Virus record (IMG/VR): IMGVR_UViG_3300042898_000759
Coordinates: 1-30,453 of that record
Strand: one strand, 5' to 3'
DNA: 30,453 bases
Source: a virus
Under the pieces are notes generated by a model, which saw only the letters and a list, made by a program, of their open reading frames with translations, was not told the DNA's origin and made no database searches. Shown piece after piece: positions 7,319-15,800 of the stretch (within the stretch, counting starts at the first letter, position 1; each line of letters begins with the position of its first letter). A program made the position numbers and the translations under genes.

Positions 7319-7969
7319 ATGGCAACAGCCTCACAATCATTGTTCAACATGACCGTAGCATCTGATAACGCAGGCGGCAACCAAGGTCTGTTGATGCCTA
7401 AGCTACAGTTTCGCTTTAGAGTCAATTTCTTGAACTTTGGGGTTGATTCCACAGGCGGTCTTAGCTTAACAAAACAAGTCATCGATTGCTCAAGACCAAA
7501 CCTTTCATTCGCTGAAATTCCATTGCAGGTATATAACTCAACACTCAAGATTGCAGGTAAGCATACTTGGGCAGATATGTCTGTAAACATTCGTGACGAT
7601 GCTTCAGGCACCGTTTCAAAGGCAGTTGGTCAGCAGCTACAGAAGCAACTTGACTTTGTTGAGCAGGCTTCTGCTGCAACTGGTCAGGACTATAAGTTCC
7701 AAACAAACATTGAAATTCTAGACGGTGGTAACGGTACTCTCGCTCCTACTGTACTTGAAACTTGGGAACTATATGGTTGCTTCTTGAAGTCAGCTAACTA
7801 TAATACATTGAATTATGGTACATCTGAAGCCGTAACAGTCGGCTTGACTATTGCATATGACAACGCAATTCAATCACCACTAACATCTGGTGTTGGTACA
7901 AGTGTTGGCCGTGCATTCAGCGGATCAACAGGTATTGCTACAGGTATTGGTGCTCAGGGTCAACAATAA
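7319..7969 (+). CDS. gp19: Tail tube protein gp19
   Basis: 216 residues; T4 gp19 has 163 aa and marine T4-like versions are about 200. Recognisable tube-fold signatures are the early strand KLQFRFRVNFLNFG, VIDCSRPNLSFAEIPLQVYN (about residues 55-75), STLKIAGKHTWADMSVNIRDD (about 76-96) and the later WELYGCFLKSANYNTLNYG (about 151-169). Hexamers of this protein stack to form the inner conduit through which DNA passes, inside the gp18 sheath. It directly follows gp18, as in T4, but under its own late promoter and a strong RBS, consistent with the high copy number needed. The Gly/Ser/Gln-rich C-terminal tail (about 25 residues) looks disordered. Confidence 0.93.
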   Translation: MATASQSLFNMTVASDNAGGNQGLLMPKLQFRFRVNFLNFGVDSTGGLSLTKQVIDCSRPNLSFAEIPLQVYNSTLKIAGKHTWADMSVNIRDDASGTVSKAVGQQLQKQLDFVEQASAATGQDYKFQTNIEILDGGNGTLAPTVLETWELYGCFLKSANYNTLNYGTSEAVTVGLTIAYDNAIQSPLTSGVGTSVGRAFSGSTGIATGIGAQGQQ

Positions 7970-7984
7970 TCCTAAGGATATATA

Positions 7985-9685
7985 ATGTCACTAGGTAACT
8001 GGGCACAAAATTTCTTAAAAGACGCTGCCGGAGCCTTCTTCGGCAGCGACTACCTTAGAGACTACACCCATGCTTCTAAAACCTTTAGAACAAACAGCTA
8101 TCAAAACACACCTAAACTAAAGTTTCTATTTCATACATACTTTGAAACTAATGCACAAGCATTTCCTAACAATTTCAACTATGGTTTATTAGTAAAAGAT
8201 GTAAAACTTCCTTCGTTTAGTTTTGCTACCCACCAAATGAACCAGTATAATAGAAAACGCATTACTCAATCTAAAATTAAGTACGAAGCAGTAGACATAA
8301 CTTTTCACGATGATAACAACGACTCCGTAAATTATCTTTGGAATAACTATTATCAATATTATTATAATGATGGAAGTAAACCTCAAAACATTTTGCAAGG
8401 TTTTAGAGGTACAACCTTAGGCGAATCGTTAAATTATGATGTTCCGCCATCACAGCAATATAATGATAGAAATATATATGAAGACTCTATAAGTGGAGAT
8501 AGTGATTGGGGATTCAATGGCGGGCAAACGGATTCTGCTACTGGAAAAAAAGTTGCATTCTTTAAGAATATAACAGTATTTGGTTTTAACCAACATAACT
8601 TCACTGCTTATACATTTGTTAATCCAGTAATCACTAACTTTAACCATGACACATACAACTATGAAGATGGTAACGGTGTCATGCAAAATAAAATGACTAT
8701 CGACTATGAAACTGTAGTTTACAATTATGGTAAAATGGATGGTAGAAAACCAGGAGACATTGTTACTGGATTCGGCGATGTTGCTACCTACGATAGAAAT
8801 ACAAGTCCAATCGCTCAGCCCGGAGCCAATGGTACGGTACTTGGTCAAGGCGGATTGGTAGATGCAGCCGGCGGCACCTTAAGAGCTTTGGGAGACGGAG
8901 ATATACTAAGCGCAGTTAAGACTGCTGGCACCTTATATAACACAACTAAAAATTTAAATCTAAAGAATGTAGCAACAGCAGAATTAAATGCTATGCTTCG
9001 TAACGCTATTCAAAATACACCCAACACAAGAAATTCATTGTTTAATTTTCCTAAAGCTGGGGCAAGTCCTGGACCAATTGGTACTGCTGCTTTCCCTACA
9101 ATCGGCGCACGATTAAGCCCGCCTGTGATTTCAGACATAGGTACAGCGGGCAATCAATACAACGGCGCAGATAAAACAGGTGATACTCCTAAGGAACAAT
9201 CAGGTGGGGGAAATCTACCTATCTCAGAAATTTATTTGCAAGCCCTTGAAAGCAGCGGTGTTGTATCGGATGGGGGTCCATCCGATGCAGAGCTTGAAGC
9301 AATAGTTGACGCTTTTAACCGGGAACAGGAAGCCGAATTGCTTGCATCTCTAAGATCACTTGATGATCCGTTTGAAGAAGATTACAAAATCAAGAAAGGT
9401 GATAACCTTACTAAGATTGCAAAGGCAAATGGCACTACTGTACAAGCATTGCTCAAAGAAAATCCAAACATTAAGAATCCAAACTTGATTTATGCTGGAG
9501 AAACTATTAAGATTCCTACTAACAAAACTCCTACTGTATTGCCTAAACCTAACAATACTGACAAAGAAGCTTTCGATCAAGATGAGTTTGATACAGAGTT
9601 TGATAATGATTTTACAGTACAAAACGCACTGTATACCCCTGAGCCTGACGATCCCTTTGATGATAATGATCCAATCTTTACATAA
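7985..9685 (+). CDS. Tail-tube-like protein with C-terminal LysM domain (gp54/gp53-like baseplate candidate)
   Basis: 566 residues, AT-rich, RBS AAGGA 9 nt before the ATG, 15 nt after gp19. The N-terminal region (about 40-130) repeats the gp19 layout: [10 protein letters not shown], then [20 protein letters not shown], then [20 protein letters not shown]4 has two such tube paralogues, gp48 and gp54, which start the tube on the baseplate. Residues about 467-511 ([20 protein letters not shown]...[10 protein letters not shown]) are a full LysM domain, a peptidoglycan-binding fold that in T4 sits on the baseplate wedge protein gp53. A Gly/Pro/Thr-rich linker precedes it and an acidic Asp/Phe-rich tail follows. 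The best guess is a baseplate/tube-initiator protein with cell-wall contact; the exact T4 counterpart is unresolved. Confidence 0.7.
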   Translation: MSLGNWAQNFLKDAAGAFFGSDYLRDYTHASKTFRTNSYQNTPKLKFLFHTYFETNAQAFPNNFNYGLLVKDVKLPSFSFATHQMNQYNRKRITQSKIKYEAVDITFHDDNNDSVNYLWNNYYQYYYNDGSKPQNILQGFRGTTLGESLNYDVPPSQQYNDRNIYEDSISGDSDWGFNGGQTDSATGKKVAFFKNITVFGFNQHNFTAYTFVNPVITNFNHDTYNYEDGNGVMQNKMTIDYETVVYNYGKMDGRKPGDIVTGFGDVATYDRNTSPIAQPGANGTVLGQGGLVDAAGGTLRALGDGDILSAVKTAGTLYNTTKNLNLKNVATAELNAMLRNAIQNTPNTRNSLFNFPKAGASPGPIGTAAFPTIGARLSPPVISDIGTAGNQYNGADKTGDTPKEQSGGGNLPISEIYLQALESSGVVSDGGPSDAELEAIVDAFNREQEAELLASLRSLDDPFEEDYKIKKGDNLTKIAKANGTTVQALLKENPNIKNPNLIYAGETIKIPTNKTPTVLPKPNNTDKEAFDQDEFDTEFDNDFTVQNALYTPEPDDPFDDNDPIFT

Positions 9686-9696
9686 GAATAAATAAC
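9686..9696 (+). promoter_or_regulatory. Late promoter directly abutting the 118-aa gene
   Basis: GAATAAATAAC immediately after the upstream stop codon (9683-9685), core 9688-9694. Exactly five bases separate the core from the ATG at 9700, so the expected +1 is the start codon. No Shine-Dalgarno can be seen. Confidence 0.65.
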
Positions 9697-9699
9697 TGT

Positions 9700-10056
9700 A
9701 TGTTCACAACTTCACAAGACTCAACTGACAAAACAGTAAGAATTTTCGATAACTTTTACACAACCCAGCTTGTTGTGAATGGTAGCGACTACGATGTTAT
9801 ATTTTCTTTCTTTAAAGGTGTAACCGAAAACACAAAAATTGCAGGAAACTTTACTGCTTTGTTATTTAGGATTGCTCAAGAAGGCGGCTATAATATTATG
9901 TCATTGTTGGATGTTCTTAAGGGTACTGAAAATAACTTACAACTTACCCAAGTAATGGCTTACTATCTCAACACTTTCAAAAGTAAAACCTCACTATACG
10001 GCATCGGCATGCTGCCAAAACCAAATGAAGCAGTGCAGAGAAACGTAGTTCTTTGA
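9700..10056 (+). CDS. Conserved small virion-associated protein (unknown function)
   Basis: 118 residues. The pattern RIFDNFYTTQLVVNGSDYDV, FFKGVTENTKIAGNFTALLF, MAYYLNTFKSKTSLYGIG and the ending PNEAVQRNVVL matches a small conserved protein that I associate with structural gene clusters of marine T4-like phages. It has no named T4 equivalent that I can assign. No enzymatic motif or membrane segment is seen; it appears as a compact alpha/beta protein. It is the first gene of an operon with gp4 (1-nt gap) and the glycosyltransferase-like gene. Its ATG coincides with the predicted late start site, so it may be translated from a leaderless message. A structural role is inferred from context only. 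Confidence 0.7.
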   Translation: MFTTSQDSTDKTVRIFDNFYTTQLVVNGSDYDVIFSFFKGVTENTKIAGNFTALLFRIAQEGGYNIMSLLDVLKGTENNLQLTQVMAYYLNTFKSKTSLYGIGMLPKPNEAVQRNVVL

Positions 10057-10057
10057 C

Positions 10058-10492
10058 ATGGGTAAATGGGCACAGGGGAAATATACTCCTAAAAATCCTC
10101 AAAAATATATAGGAAAGATTACCCCAACTTATCGCTCTGGATGGGAACTGACTTTCATGACCTTTTGCGATAGTAATGATAACATAATTTATTGGGCAAG
10201 TGAGTCACTGAGGATTCCGTACAAGCATCCGTTCACTGGGAAATCTACTATCTATGTACCCGATTTTCTTGTAGTGTATGAAAACAAAAATAGAATGAAG
10301 ATCGCAGAAGTTGTTGAGATAAAACCTAAAAAACAAAGTATCATTGAAAGTAAGGTCGCTAGTGCCAAAGATAGAATGGTGGTAGCAATCAATCACGCAA
10401 AATGGATAGCTGCTACTGCATATTGTAAGAGTCAAGGCATGGCATTCCGAGTAATAACTGAAGATGATATATTCAGAAACGGAGGAAAGTAA
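10058..10492 (+). CDS. gp4: Head completion protein gp4 (nuclease-like)
   Basis: 144 residues, close to T4 gp4 (150 aa). It shares the T4 pattern at several points: KYTPKNPQKYIGK near the start, TYRSGWE (24-30), IIYWASESLRIPY (43-55), VPDF (67-70), VEIKPKK (86-92), AKWIAATAYCKSQGMAFRVITED near the end. E30, D69 and E87-x-K89 have the spacing of a PD-(D/E)xK-type nuclease centre. gp4 is needed to finish packaged heads before tails attach; a cut at or protection of the DNA end has been suggested for T4. The start codon lies 1 nt after the previous stop with no clear RBS, so coupling is likely. The next gene overlaps by one base. Confidence 0.87.
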   Translation: MGKWAQGKYTPKNPQKYIGKITPTYRSGWELTFMTFCDSNDNIIYWASESLRIPYKHPFTGKSTIYVPDFLVVYENKNRMKIAEVVEIKPKKQSIIESKVASAKDRMVVAINHAKWIAATAYCKSQGMAFRVITEDDIFRNGGK

Positions 10493-11652
10493 TGTCCATA
10501 TATGTCCTCGGTACTTACCATCATCACATTAATCATGAATTATTTGAAACTGAACTAGTGAACTGCGAGGTTACTGTTTTTGATTGGGAAAAAGAAGAAC
10601 TTACTGAGAACAGTTTAATAATATCAGATCCTAGTTGGATTAACCTACAGCATTTGACTGAATCCCAGATTGAACAAGCTAAAAATATAGCAAACAAAAA
10701 AATGCTGTTAATATTTGATTACAAATCATTTTACTCTAAAAGCCAAATGATTAGTCAAGTTAATGAAGCCTTATTGAAAATGAATTTCAACCTTTCAAAT
10801 GTGCATATAATAACACAACTAGAATATGACATTCAAGCTATTAAGCGTATTATGCCTCAGGTAAATGTAGTGAGCAGAGACCGATGGCTTAAAGAGTTGT
10901 TTAGAGTGCAGATCATTTCGCATTCCTTTGAAAAAAGAGTAGAGTTAGATACTACCGAGATCGTTAATAAAAGATTTTCTTTATTCATACGGAGGCATCA
11001 GAAAGCTAGATTTGAATTTTTATGTAGTTTGATTGCAGCAGGGTTGGAACCGCAGCTTCATTACACTTTTGCTAATACCGAATCTGACATGCTACCTGAA
11101 TCATTTAAAGAAATGATTCCTGAACGACTTTCTCACGCTAGACATATACTAGATCCATGGGTAGAAGGAATACCTTACACTATACCTAATGAACAATATA
11201 GTCATGTGCATTATCCTATGACATTAGGACATTACTGCGAAAAATCAGATATTAATATAGTATTTGAGACAGAACCATTTGGTGAACACTCTGTCTATTC
11301 TTATCAAGGATTTGGTAGTTTCTTAACGGAAAAAACATATAAAGCTATTCTGTTTAAAAAACCATTCATCATTGTGACTGAACAGCATGGCCTAAAAGCA
11401 TTACAAGCATTTGGCTTCAAGACCTTTAGTCCCTGGTTTGATGAATCATATGATGATATCGAAGATTTTGAACAACGAGTAGAAGCAATATTAGCAGAAA
11501 TTAATAGATTGAGCTTACTATCCGAAGATGAAATGGCTACAATTCTACGAGAAGTCAATGATATTATAGAGCATAATCACCGGGTGTTATTTGATTTAGC
11601 AGTTGCACCTTTACCTGAACAGTTCAAGCTCAAATCTCTTTTAACTTTTTAG
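10492..11652 (+). CDS. Glycosyltransferase-like protein
   Basis: 386 residues, strongly A+T-rich and AAA-rich for Lys. The C-terminal part, from about residue 277, reads FLTEKTYKAILFKKPFIIV, then LKALQAFGFKTFSPWFDESYDDI. A '(V/L)TEK-(F/Y)-K' segment followed by a hydrophobic strand is how the donor-binding half of several GT-B enzymes (fucosyltransferase- and exostosin-like families) looks, and phage proteins with this ending are usually listed as putative glycosyltransferases. The N-terminal half resembles a Rossmann-like domain without a recognisable motif. The RBS GGAGG (10481-10485) is strong, and the ATG overlaps the gp4 stop (TAATG). Substrate and target are unknown: a virion protein, phage DNA or host glycan are all possible. 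Family assignment is tentative. Confidence 0.5.
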   Translation: MSIYVLGTYHHHINHELFETELVNCEVTVFDWEKEELTENSLIISDPSWINLQHLTESQIEQAKNIANKKMLLIFDYKSFYSKSQMISQVNEALLKMNFNLSNVHIITQLEYDIQAIKRIMPQVNVVSRDRWLKELFRVQIISHSFEKRVELDTTEIVNKRFSLFIRRHQKARFEFLCSLIAAGLEPQLHYTFANTESDMLPESFKEMIPERLSHARHILDPWVEGIPYTIPNEQYSHVHYPMTLGHYCEKSDINIVFETEPFGEHSVYSYQGFGSFLTEKTYKAILFKKPFIIVTEQHGLKALQAFGFKTFSPWFDESYDDIEDFEQRVEAILAEINRLSLLSEDEMATILREVNDIIEHNHRVLFDLAVAPLPEQFKLKSLLTF

Positions 11653-11665
11653 AATGGGCGTAGTT

Positions 11666-11674
11666 GATAAATAC
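11666..11674 (+). promoter_or_regulatory. Late promoter abutting the gp16-like gene
   Basis: GATAAATAC, core 11667-11673. Five bases separate the core from the ATG at 11679, which is thus the expected +1. No Shine-Dalgarno is visible between the preceding stop (11652) and this ATG. Confidence 0.7.
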
Positions 11675-11678
11675 TTAC

Positions 11679-12158
11679 ATGACAAAGAAACTAGAAGAAC
11701 TTTTTGATTTAGCATCATCCGAAGACAATGATCTTACTATTCCATTGCCTGAAGTCACTGAAGAAGTTACTGAAAATGCATTAAACACATTAGACAAGAT
11801 TGAAGCAGCATTGCCTATGGTAAAAGGCCTGGAAGCTGCTGACAATGAGATGGATGAACTCGCTGAGATGGCTACTTCAAGTTATAAAGACTTGATGGAT
11901 TTGGGTATGCAGGTAGAATCACGCTTTAGTTCTGAAATCTTCAATAGTGCAAGTAGTATGCTAGGACACGCTATTACTGCGAAGACAGCAAAGATTAACA
12001 AAAAACTTAAGATGCTCGACCTACAAATGAAGAAAGCACAGCTTGATCAAAAGATGTTGGCAAAAACTGAGGAGATTGAAAATACTCCATTAGGAACAGG
12101 CCAATCACTAGATCGCAATGAACTTCTTAAGATGTTCAACACTAAAAACAACGATTAA
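11679..12158 (+). CDS. gp16: Terminase small subunit candidate (gp16-like)
   Basis: 159 residues from the ATG at 11679 (MTKKLEELFDLAS). The TTG at 11664 in the same frame is rejected because it lies inside the promoter box. It is nearly all helical: an acidic N-terminus, then EMDELAEMATSSYKDLMDLG, SSEIFNSASSMLGHAITAKT and a basic coiled coil (KINKKLKMLDLQMKKAQLDQ), ending LDRNELLKMF. This order (helix, 'DLMDLG', 'IF..A..ML', coiled coil) is what I recall for small terminase proteins of marine T4-like phages; T4 gp16 has 164 residues. The small subunit forms a ring that recognises DNA for packaging by gp17, which is not in this window. The neighbouring gp4 and internal head genes suit a packaging role. 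Another helical head protein remains possible. Confidence 0.6.
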   Translation: MTKKLEELFDLASSEDNDLTIPLPEVTEEVTENALNTLDKIEAALPMVKGLEAADNEMDELAEMATSSYKDLMDLGMQVESRFSSEIFNSASSMLGHAITAKTAKINKKLKMLDLQMKKAQLDQKMLAKTEEIENTPLGTGQSLDRNELLKMFNTKNND

Positions 12159-12159
12159 A

Positions 12160-12168
12160 GATAAATAC
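12160..12168 (+). promoter_or_regulatory. Late promoter for the internal head protein genes
   Basis: GATAAATAC, core 12161-12167, starting two bases after the gp16-like stop. Expected +1 is about 12173. RBS AAGGA (12184-12188) precedes the ATG at 12195. Confidence 0.75.
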
Positions 12169-12194
12169 AATACAAAGCTATTCAAGGATCCAAT

Positions 12195-12815
12195 ATGCGC
12201 AGTTTAAAACAATACATTGTTGAAAGTGTACACACTTATAATTACACTATTAAGGTCGCTGGTCAGGTAGATAAGAACTTCCTTGACATGTTCAAATTTA
12301 ACTTAAAGAAGTTTGATCCTATCAAGATTTCTGATCCGGTTTCTACTCCTATTCAGAAAAGCCCATATGGTTTTCCTGATTTAGAAAACGAGCCAGTTCA
12401 CATCATTAAAGCAGAGTTTCGCTATCCTGCTACTGAACCAATGATTCAGCAAATTGCACAATTACTAGGATACAATGTTAACATGGTTCGTGTTGTCAGC
12501 ACGAACTTTGATGATAGCATCAATAGCGAGAGCGAAGCTTATGCTAACGAAGCAAGTCACAGTCCTGTACTAGATCATACTGAACTTGAAGAACAGCCCG
12601 GAGCTAAAGAAGCTGCTAAGGCATACGGTAATAGCTATCTTGACAGCATCAAAGACCAAATGAAAGACAATACAATTGATATTCCTTACGAAGGTAAGAA
12701 GACTCCAAATGCATTTGATCCCTTCAAACCAGAAACACAAATGGCATCAATGGGTAAGGACAGTCCTATGAGTAAGATTACTCGTCCTGCAAAGCCTCAG
12801 ACAGGTAGAGGATAA
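12195..12815 (+). CDS. Conserved phage protein, probable internal head protein with capsid-targeting N-terminus
   Basis: 206 residues. The N-terminus MRSLKQYIVE-S ends in I-V-E before Ser11, which fits the T4 prohead protease (gp21) rule of Ile/Leu-x-Glu followed by a small residue. It has the same length and shape as the 10-residue capsid-targeting sequence of T4 internal proteins (MKTYQEFIAE-A). Residues about 15-100 form an alpha/beta domain (YNYTIKVAGQVDKNF, TPIQKSPYGFPDLENEPVHI, FRYPATEPMIQQIAQLLG) resembling conserved marine T4-like phage proteins of unknown function. The C-terminal half is polar and probably flexible. It shares a late promoter with the 1011-aa gene 4 bases downstream. 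Packaging inside the prohead is inferred from the cleavage-site match. Confidence 0.6.
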   Translation: MRSLKQYIVESVHTYNYTIKVAGQVDKNFLDMFKFNLKKFDPIKISDPVSTPIQKSPYGFPDLENEPVHIIKAEFRYPATEPMIQQIAQLLGYNVNMVRVVSTNFDDSINSESEAYANEASHSPVLDHTELEEQPGAKEAAKAYGNSYLDSIKDQMKDNTIDIPYEGKKTPNAFDPFKPETQMASMGKDSPMSKITRPAKPQTGRG

Positions 12816-12819
12816 TATT

Positions 12820-15800
12820 ATGAAAGACATTATGCAAAAATTAGCTGAGTTAGAAGCTACTGCTCCCAAAGCTCCTGCTAGAAAAAAAATGATAACAGAA
12901 GATTCAGTAAGCCCTCCTGTAAATAAGAAGCCATCACTTAAGGACATGTTTCACCAGTTATCAGAAGCAGTCGTCCCGGGTCAAAAACCTCTTCCGGTAT
13001 TAGATCCACAGAACAAGCAAGCTGGCGCTGGATTCGTAACTAGTAATAATCCTGCTGTACAAAATATGCTTAAGAATCTTGATCCCAAAGATGTTCAGAT
13101 TGTTCAAGCTCCGGGTCAACAGCCAGCTGCTACTGGCCAACAGCCTCAAGCTACTGCTGCTGGTCAGCCCAATCCAAATCAATTGCAGACTGGTCAGCAG
13201 GCAATGAAAGAAGTTGACATGGGTCAAGCTGAAAAAGGAACCCGTAAATCAACCTCTCATATCAAAGGATATAAAGTAGTTGATTCTTCCGGTAAAGTTA
13301 TTTCAAAGCACAGAGGTCAGCGTGATGCAATACAAGCTGCATTAAAGAACGATGAATATAGCGTAAAGGCAATCAAAGACAAGAAGCTTGACGAACTCTC
13401 ACCTGAGTTGATGACAAGATATGCCCGTGGTAGAAGGGATCAACTAAGTAATGTTGCCCAAGCGCACGATATGCGTACAACTGGACAAACTAATCCTAAA
13501 ACATCTATAACTAAAGATAAGATTTCAGGTTATTACGATGCTCAAGCAGGTGATATAGGAAAAGCTAGAGTTGCTGTTGGTCAGCAGCCCACAGATGCAG
13601 CAGGCCAAGCAAAGTCAGCTAGAATGAGTCAAGACCTTGACTCACAAGCTGCATTTAACGCACAGCGCAAACACAAGGCTCTTAAAGGTCATGATGCACT
13701 AGTAAAAACAGTGGGCAAACTTAGAGATACTGGGGCAATCAAAGAAGGCGCAAAGGTTGATCGTATGGTCAAGCACATTGAAAAGTCTGAAGAAAAATTA
13801 GGCAAGTCAAAAGACAAAGCATCTGACATTGCATGGGCAACTGCAAACAAGCGCGGAATGCTTGACAATAAGAACAAGAAAAAAGTCAAAGAAGGTGACA
13901 TCGCTCCTACTTCCGGCATTGATACCAAAGGAGCTGGCTTAGGCGCTGGCCGCAGTCAAACTACTCTTGAAGGTAAAGAACCACAAGTAGAGGTGATTGA
14001 CAACGCCTTCAATAGAGAAAATTACAAAGAGTTGATTGGTAAAAAATATGCTAAATCAAAAGCTCCATCATATGCAAGAGTTAAAGAAGTCACTGAAGGT
14101 AAGAAGGGTGTTAATCCTTTTGCTAAGAAAGATGACAAGGCTTCAACTAAAGCACCGGTTAAAGGTAAGAAGCCAGACTTCTTAGACCTTGACAAAGATG
14201 GTAACAAGAAAGAACCAATGAAGAAGGCAGCAGCCGATAAGAAAAAGAAAAAGGTAGATGAATCTATGAATCACAGAATTAGCGCGGCCCGCTTTGAGGG
14301 CAAAGCACACGGTCTCAAGGGTCATGCACACTGTGGCAAAAGCTACGAAGACTTGGGCGAAATGAAAGCATATCACGAAGGCTACAAAGAAGGCCTAGAT
14401 GAGTGCTATGGTCAAGGCGTATATGAAACTGCTCCAGCAATGCCAGCAGCAACAGTTCCTGGTATGGCAAGCGCAGCAATGCCTACTATGGAAGACGATA
14501 TGGAAGAAGGCAATGCATTCACTGCTGCTCTTGCAAAGACTCCAAAGGGCGGCAAGTTTGCAGTAGGTGGAAAAACTTTCACTGATCGTACAGGATACGA
14601 TGCTAAAGTCAACGAGTATGCATTTGAATCATGGGATAACCAACTTAATGATTTGCTAAACGAAGGTGCAGAAGTTAATGAAGGTCTTTCAGTATCAATC
14701 TCTAAGGGTCAACAGAATTCACCTGATTCAGTAACTATTACTGCACAAGACCAAGAAGCAGAGCATCTACTTGCATTCGTAAAGAACGCGGGTCTTGGTC
14801 TATTTGGTGATGACAATGCAGATACACATTCAAGTGCAATGTCAGTTCAACCTTCACACGGTGCACCAGACGAAGTTGGCGCAGGCGGAATTGACATTGG
14901 TGTAGTAGACGGTCATGATGGTATGATGGGTCTCATGCAGAAGCTATCAGGTATTCAATCCGGCGGCGCAGAAGACTATGCAGACGAAGAAGGTGACGAA
15001 GAACAGCTTTATGGCAATCACGAAGAAGCCGATAAAAAAGATTGCGGTTGCGACGGCGACTATGAATGCAGTGATTATGATCAACCTTCCAACGAAGAAA
15101 CATGCAATGAATGCGGAACATACGAAGGTGTGCATGAAGCAGGCTGCTCAATGGGCAGAGGAAAAGAAATGGTTGATGAAGTAGAATCAGAAGACCAAAT
15201 GGAGTTTGAAGTCGCTGAAGATAACGCTCCTGATACTGGTGAAGCAGAATCAACTGCCGATGAAGATGCAGAAGCAGAAGAAGATGCAGCACTTGCTACC
15301 TCAAATCAGCAGAATAAAACCAACACTGTCAACGAAGGCGGTGACGGTGGCGAAGCAAGTGAAGAAGGTCCTGAAAGCAAAGAAGGCGAAACTGATGAAG
15401 AAGGTGAAACTGTTTCAGAATCATTCGCTAATCTTTTCAGAAAGCTTGCATTCATTGCAGAAGAATCACAAGCAGAAGAAGATGATAAAGCTGAGAAAGC
15501 TGCTAAGAAAGTCGCTAAGGACATCGAACATGATGAAGGTCATAAAGGTAAAGACGATGATAAGGCTGAGAAAGCTGGCGAAAAGGTAAAGAAAGACATC
15601 GAATACGATGACAAGAAAGATAAGAAAGAAAAGGTCGATGAGTGGGCTAACAACGCTGGTCCAGGAAAGACTGTATCTGACACTACTTTCGAACAAGATA
15701 TTGACTTCATGACTAAGGTGATTGCTGGTGGCCTTAACAAGCCTAAGTCAACTGGTCAGACTACTATTCCTGTCATTGCTGGACAAGAAGATAGAATTCA

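Noticed and set aside
8189-8848. Minus-strand frames inside the tube-LysM gene (8189-8398, 8450-8848)
   Set aside because: Ile/Val-rich products arise from A+T-rich sense codons; no start signal, and the sense gene has clear domains.
11664-11666. TTG at 11664 as start of the gp16-like gene
   Set aside because: It lies within the late promoter box upstream of a good ATG at 11679, and the added residues come from promoter sequence.
14933-15740. Open frames on both strands opposite the acidic end of the 1011-aa protein
   Set aside because: GAA/AAG-rich coding DNA gives artificial Leu/Phe/Ser- or Lys-rich frames; no RBS or promoter.
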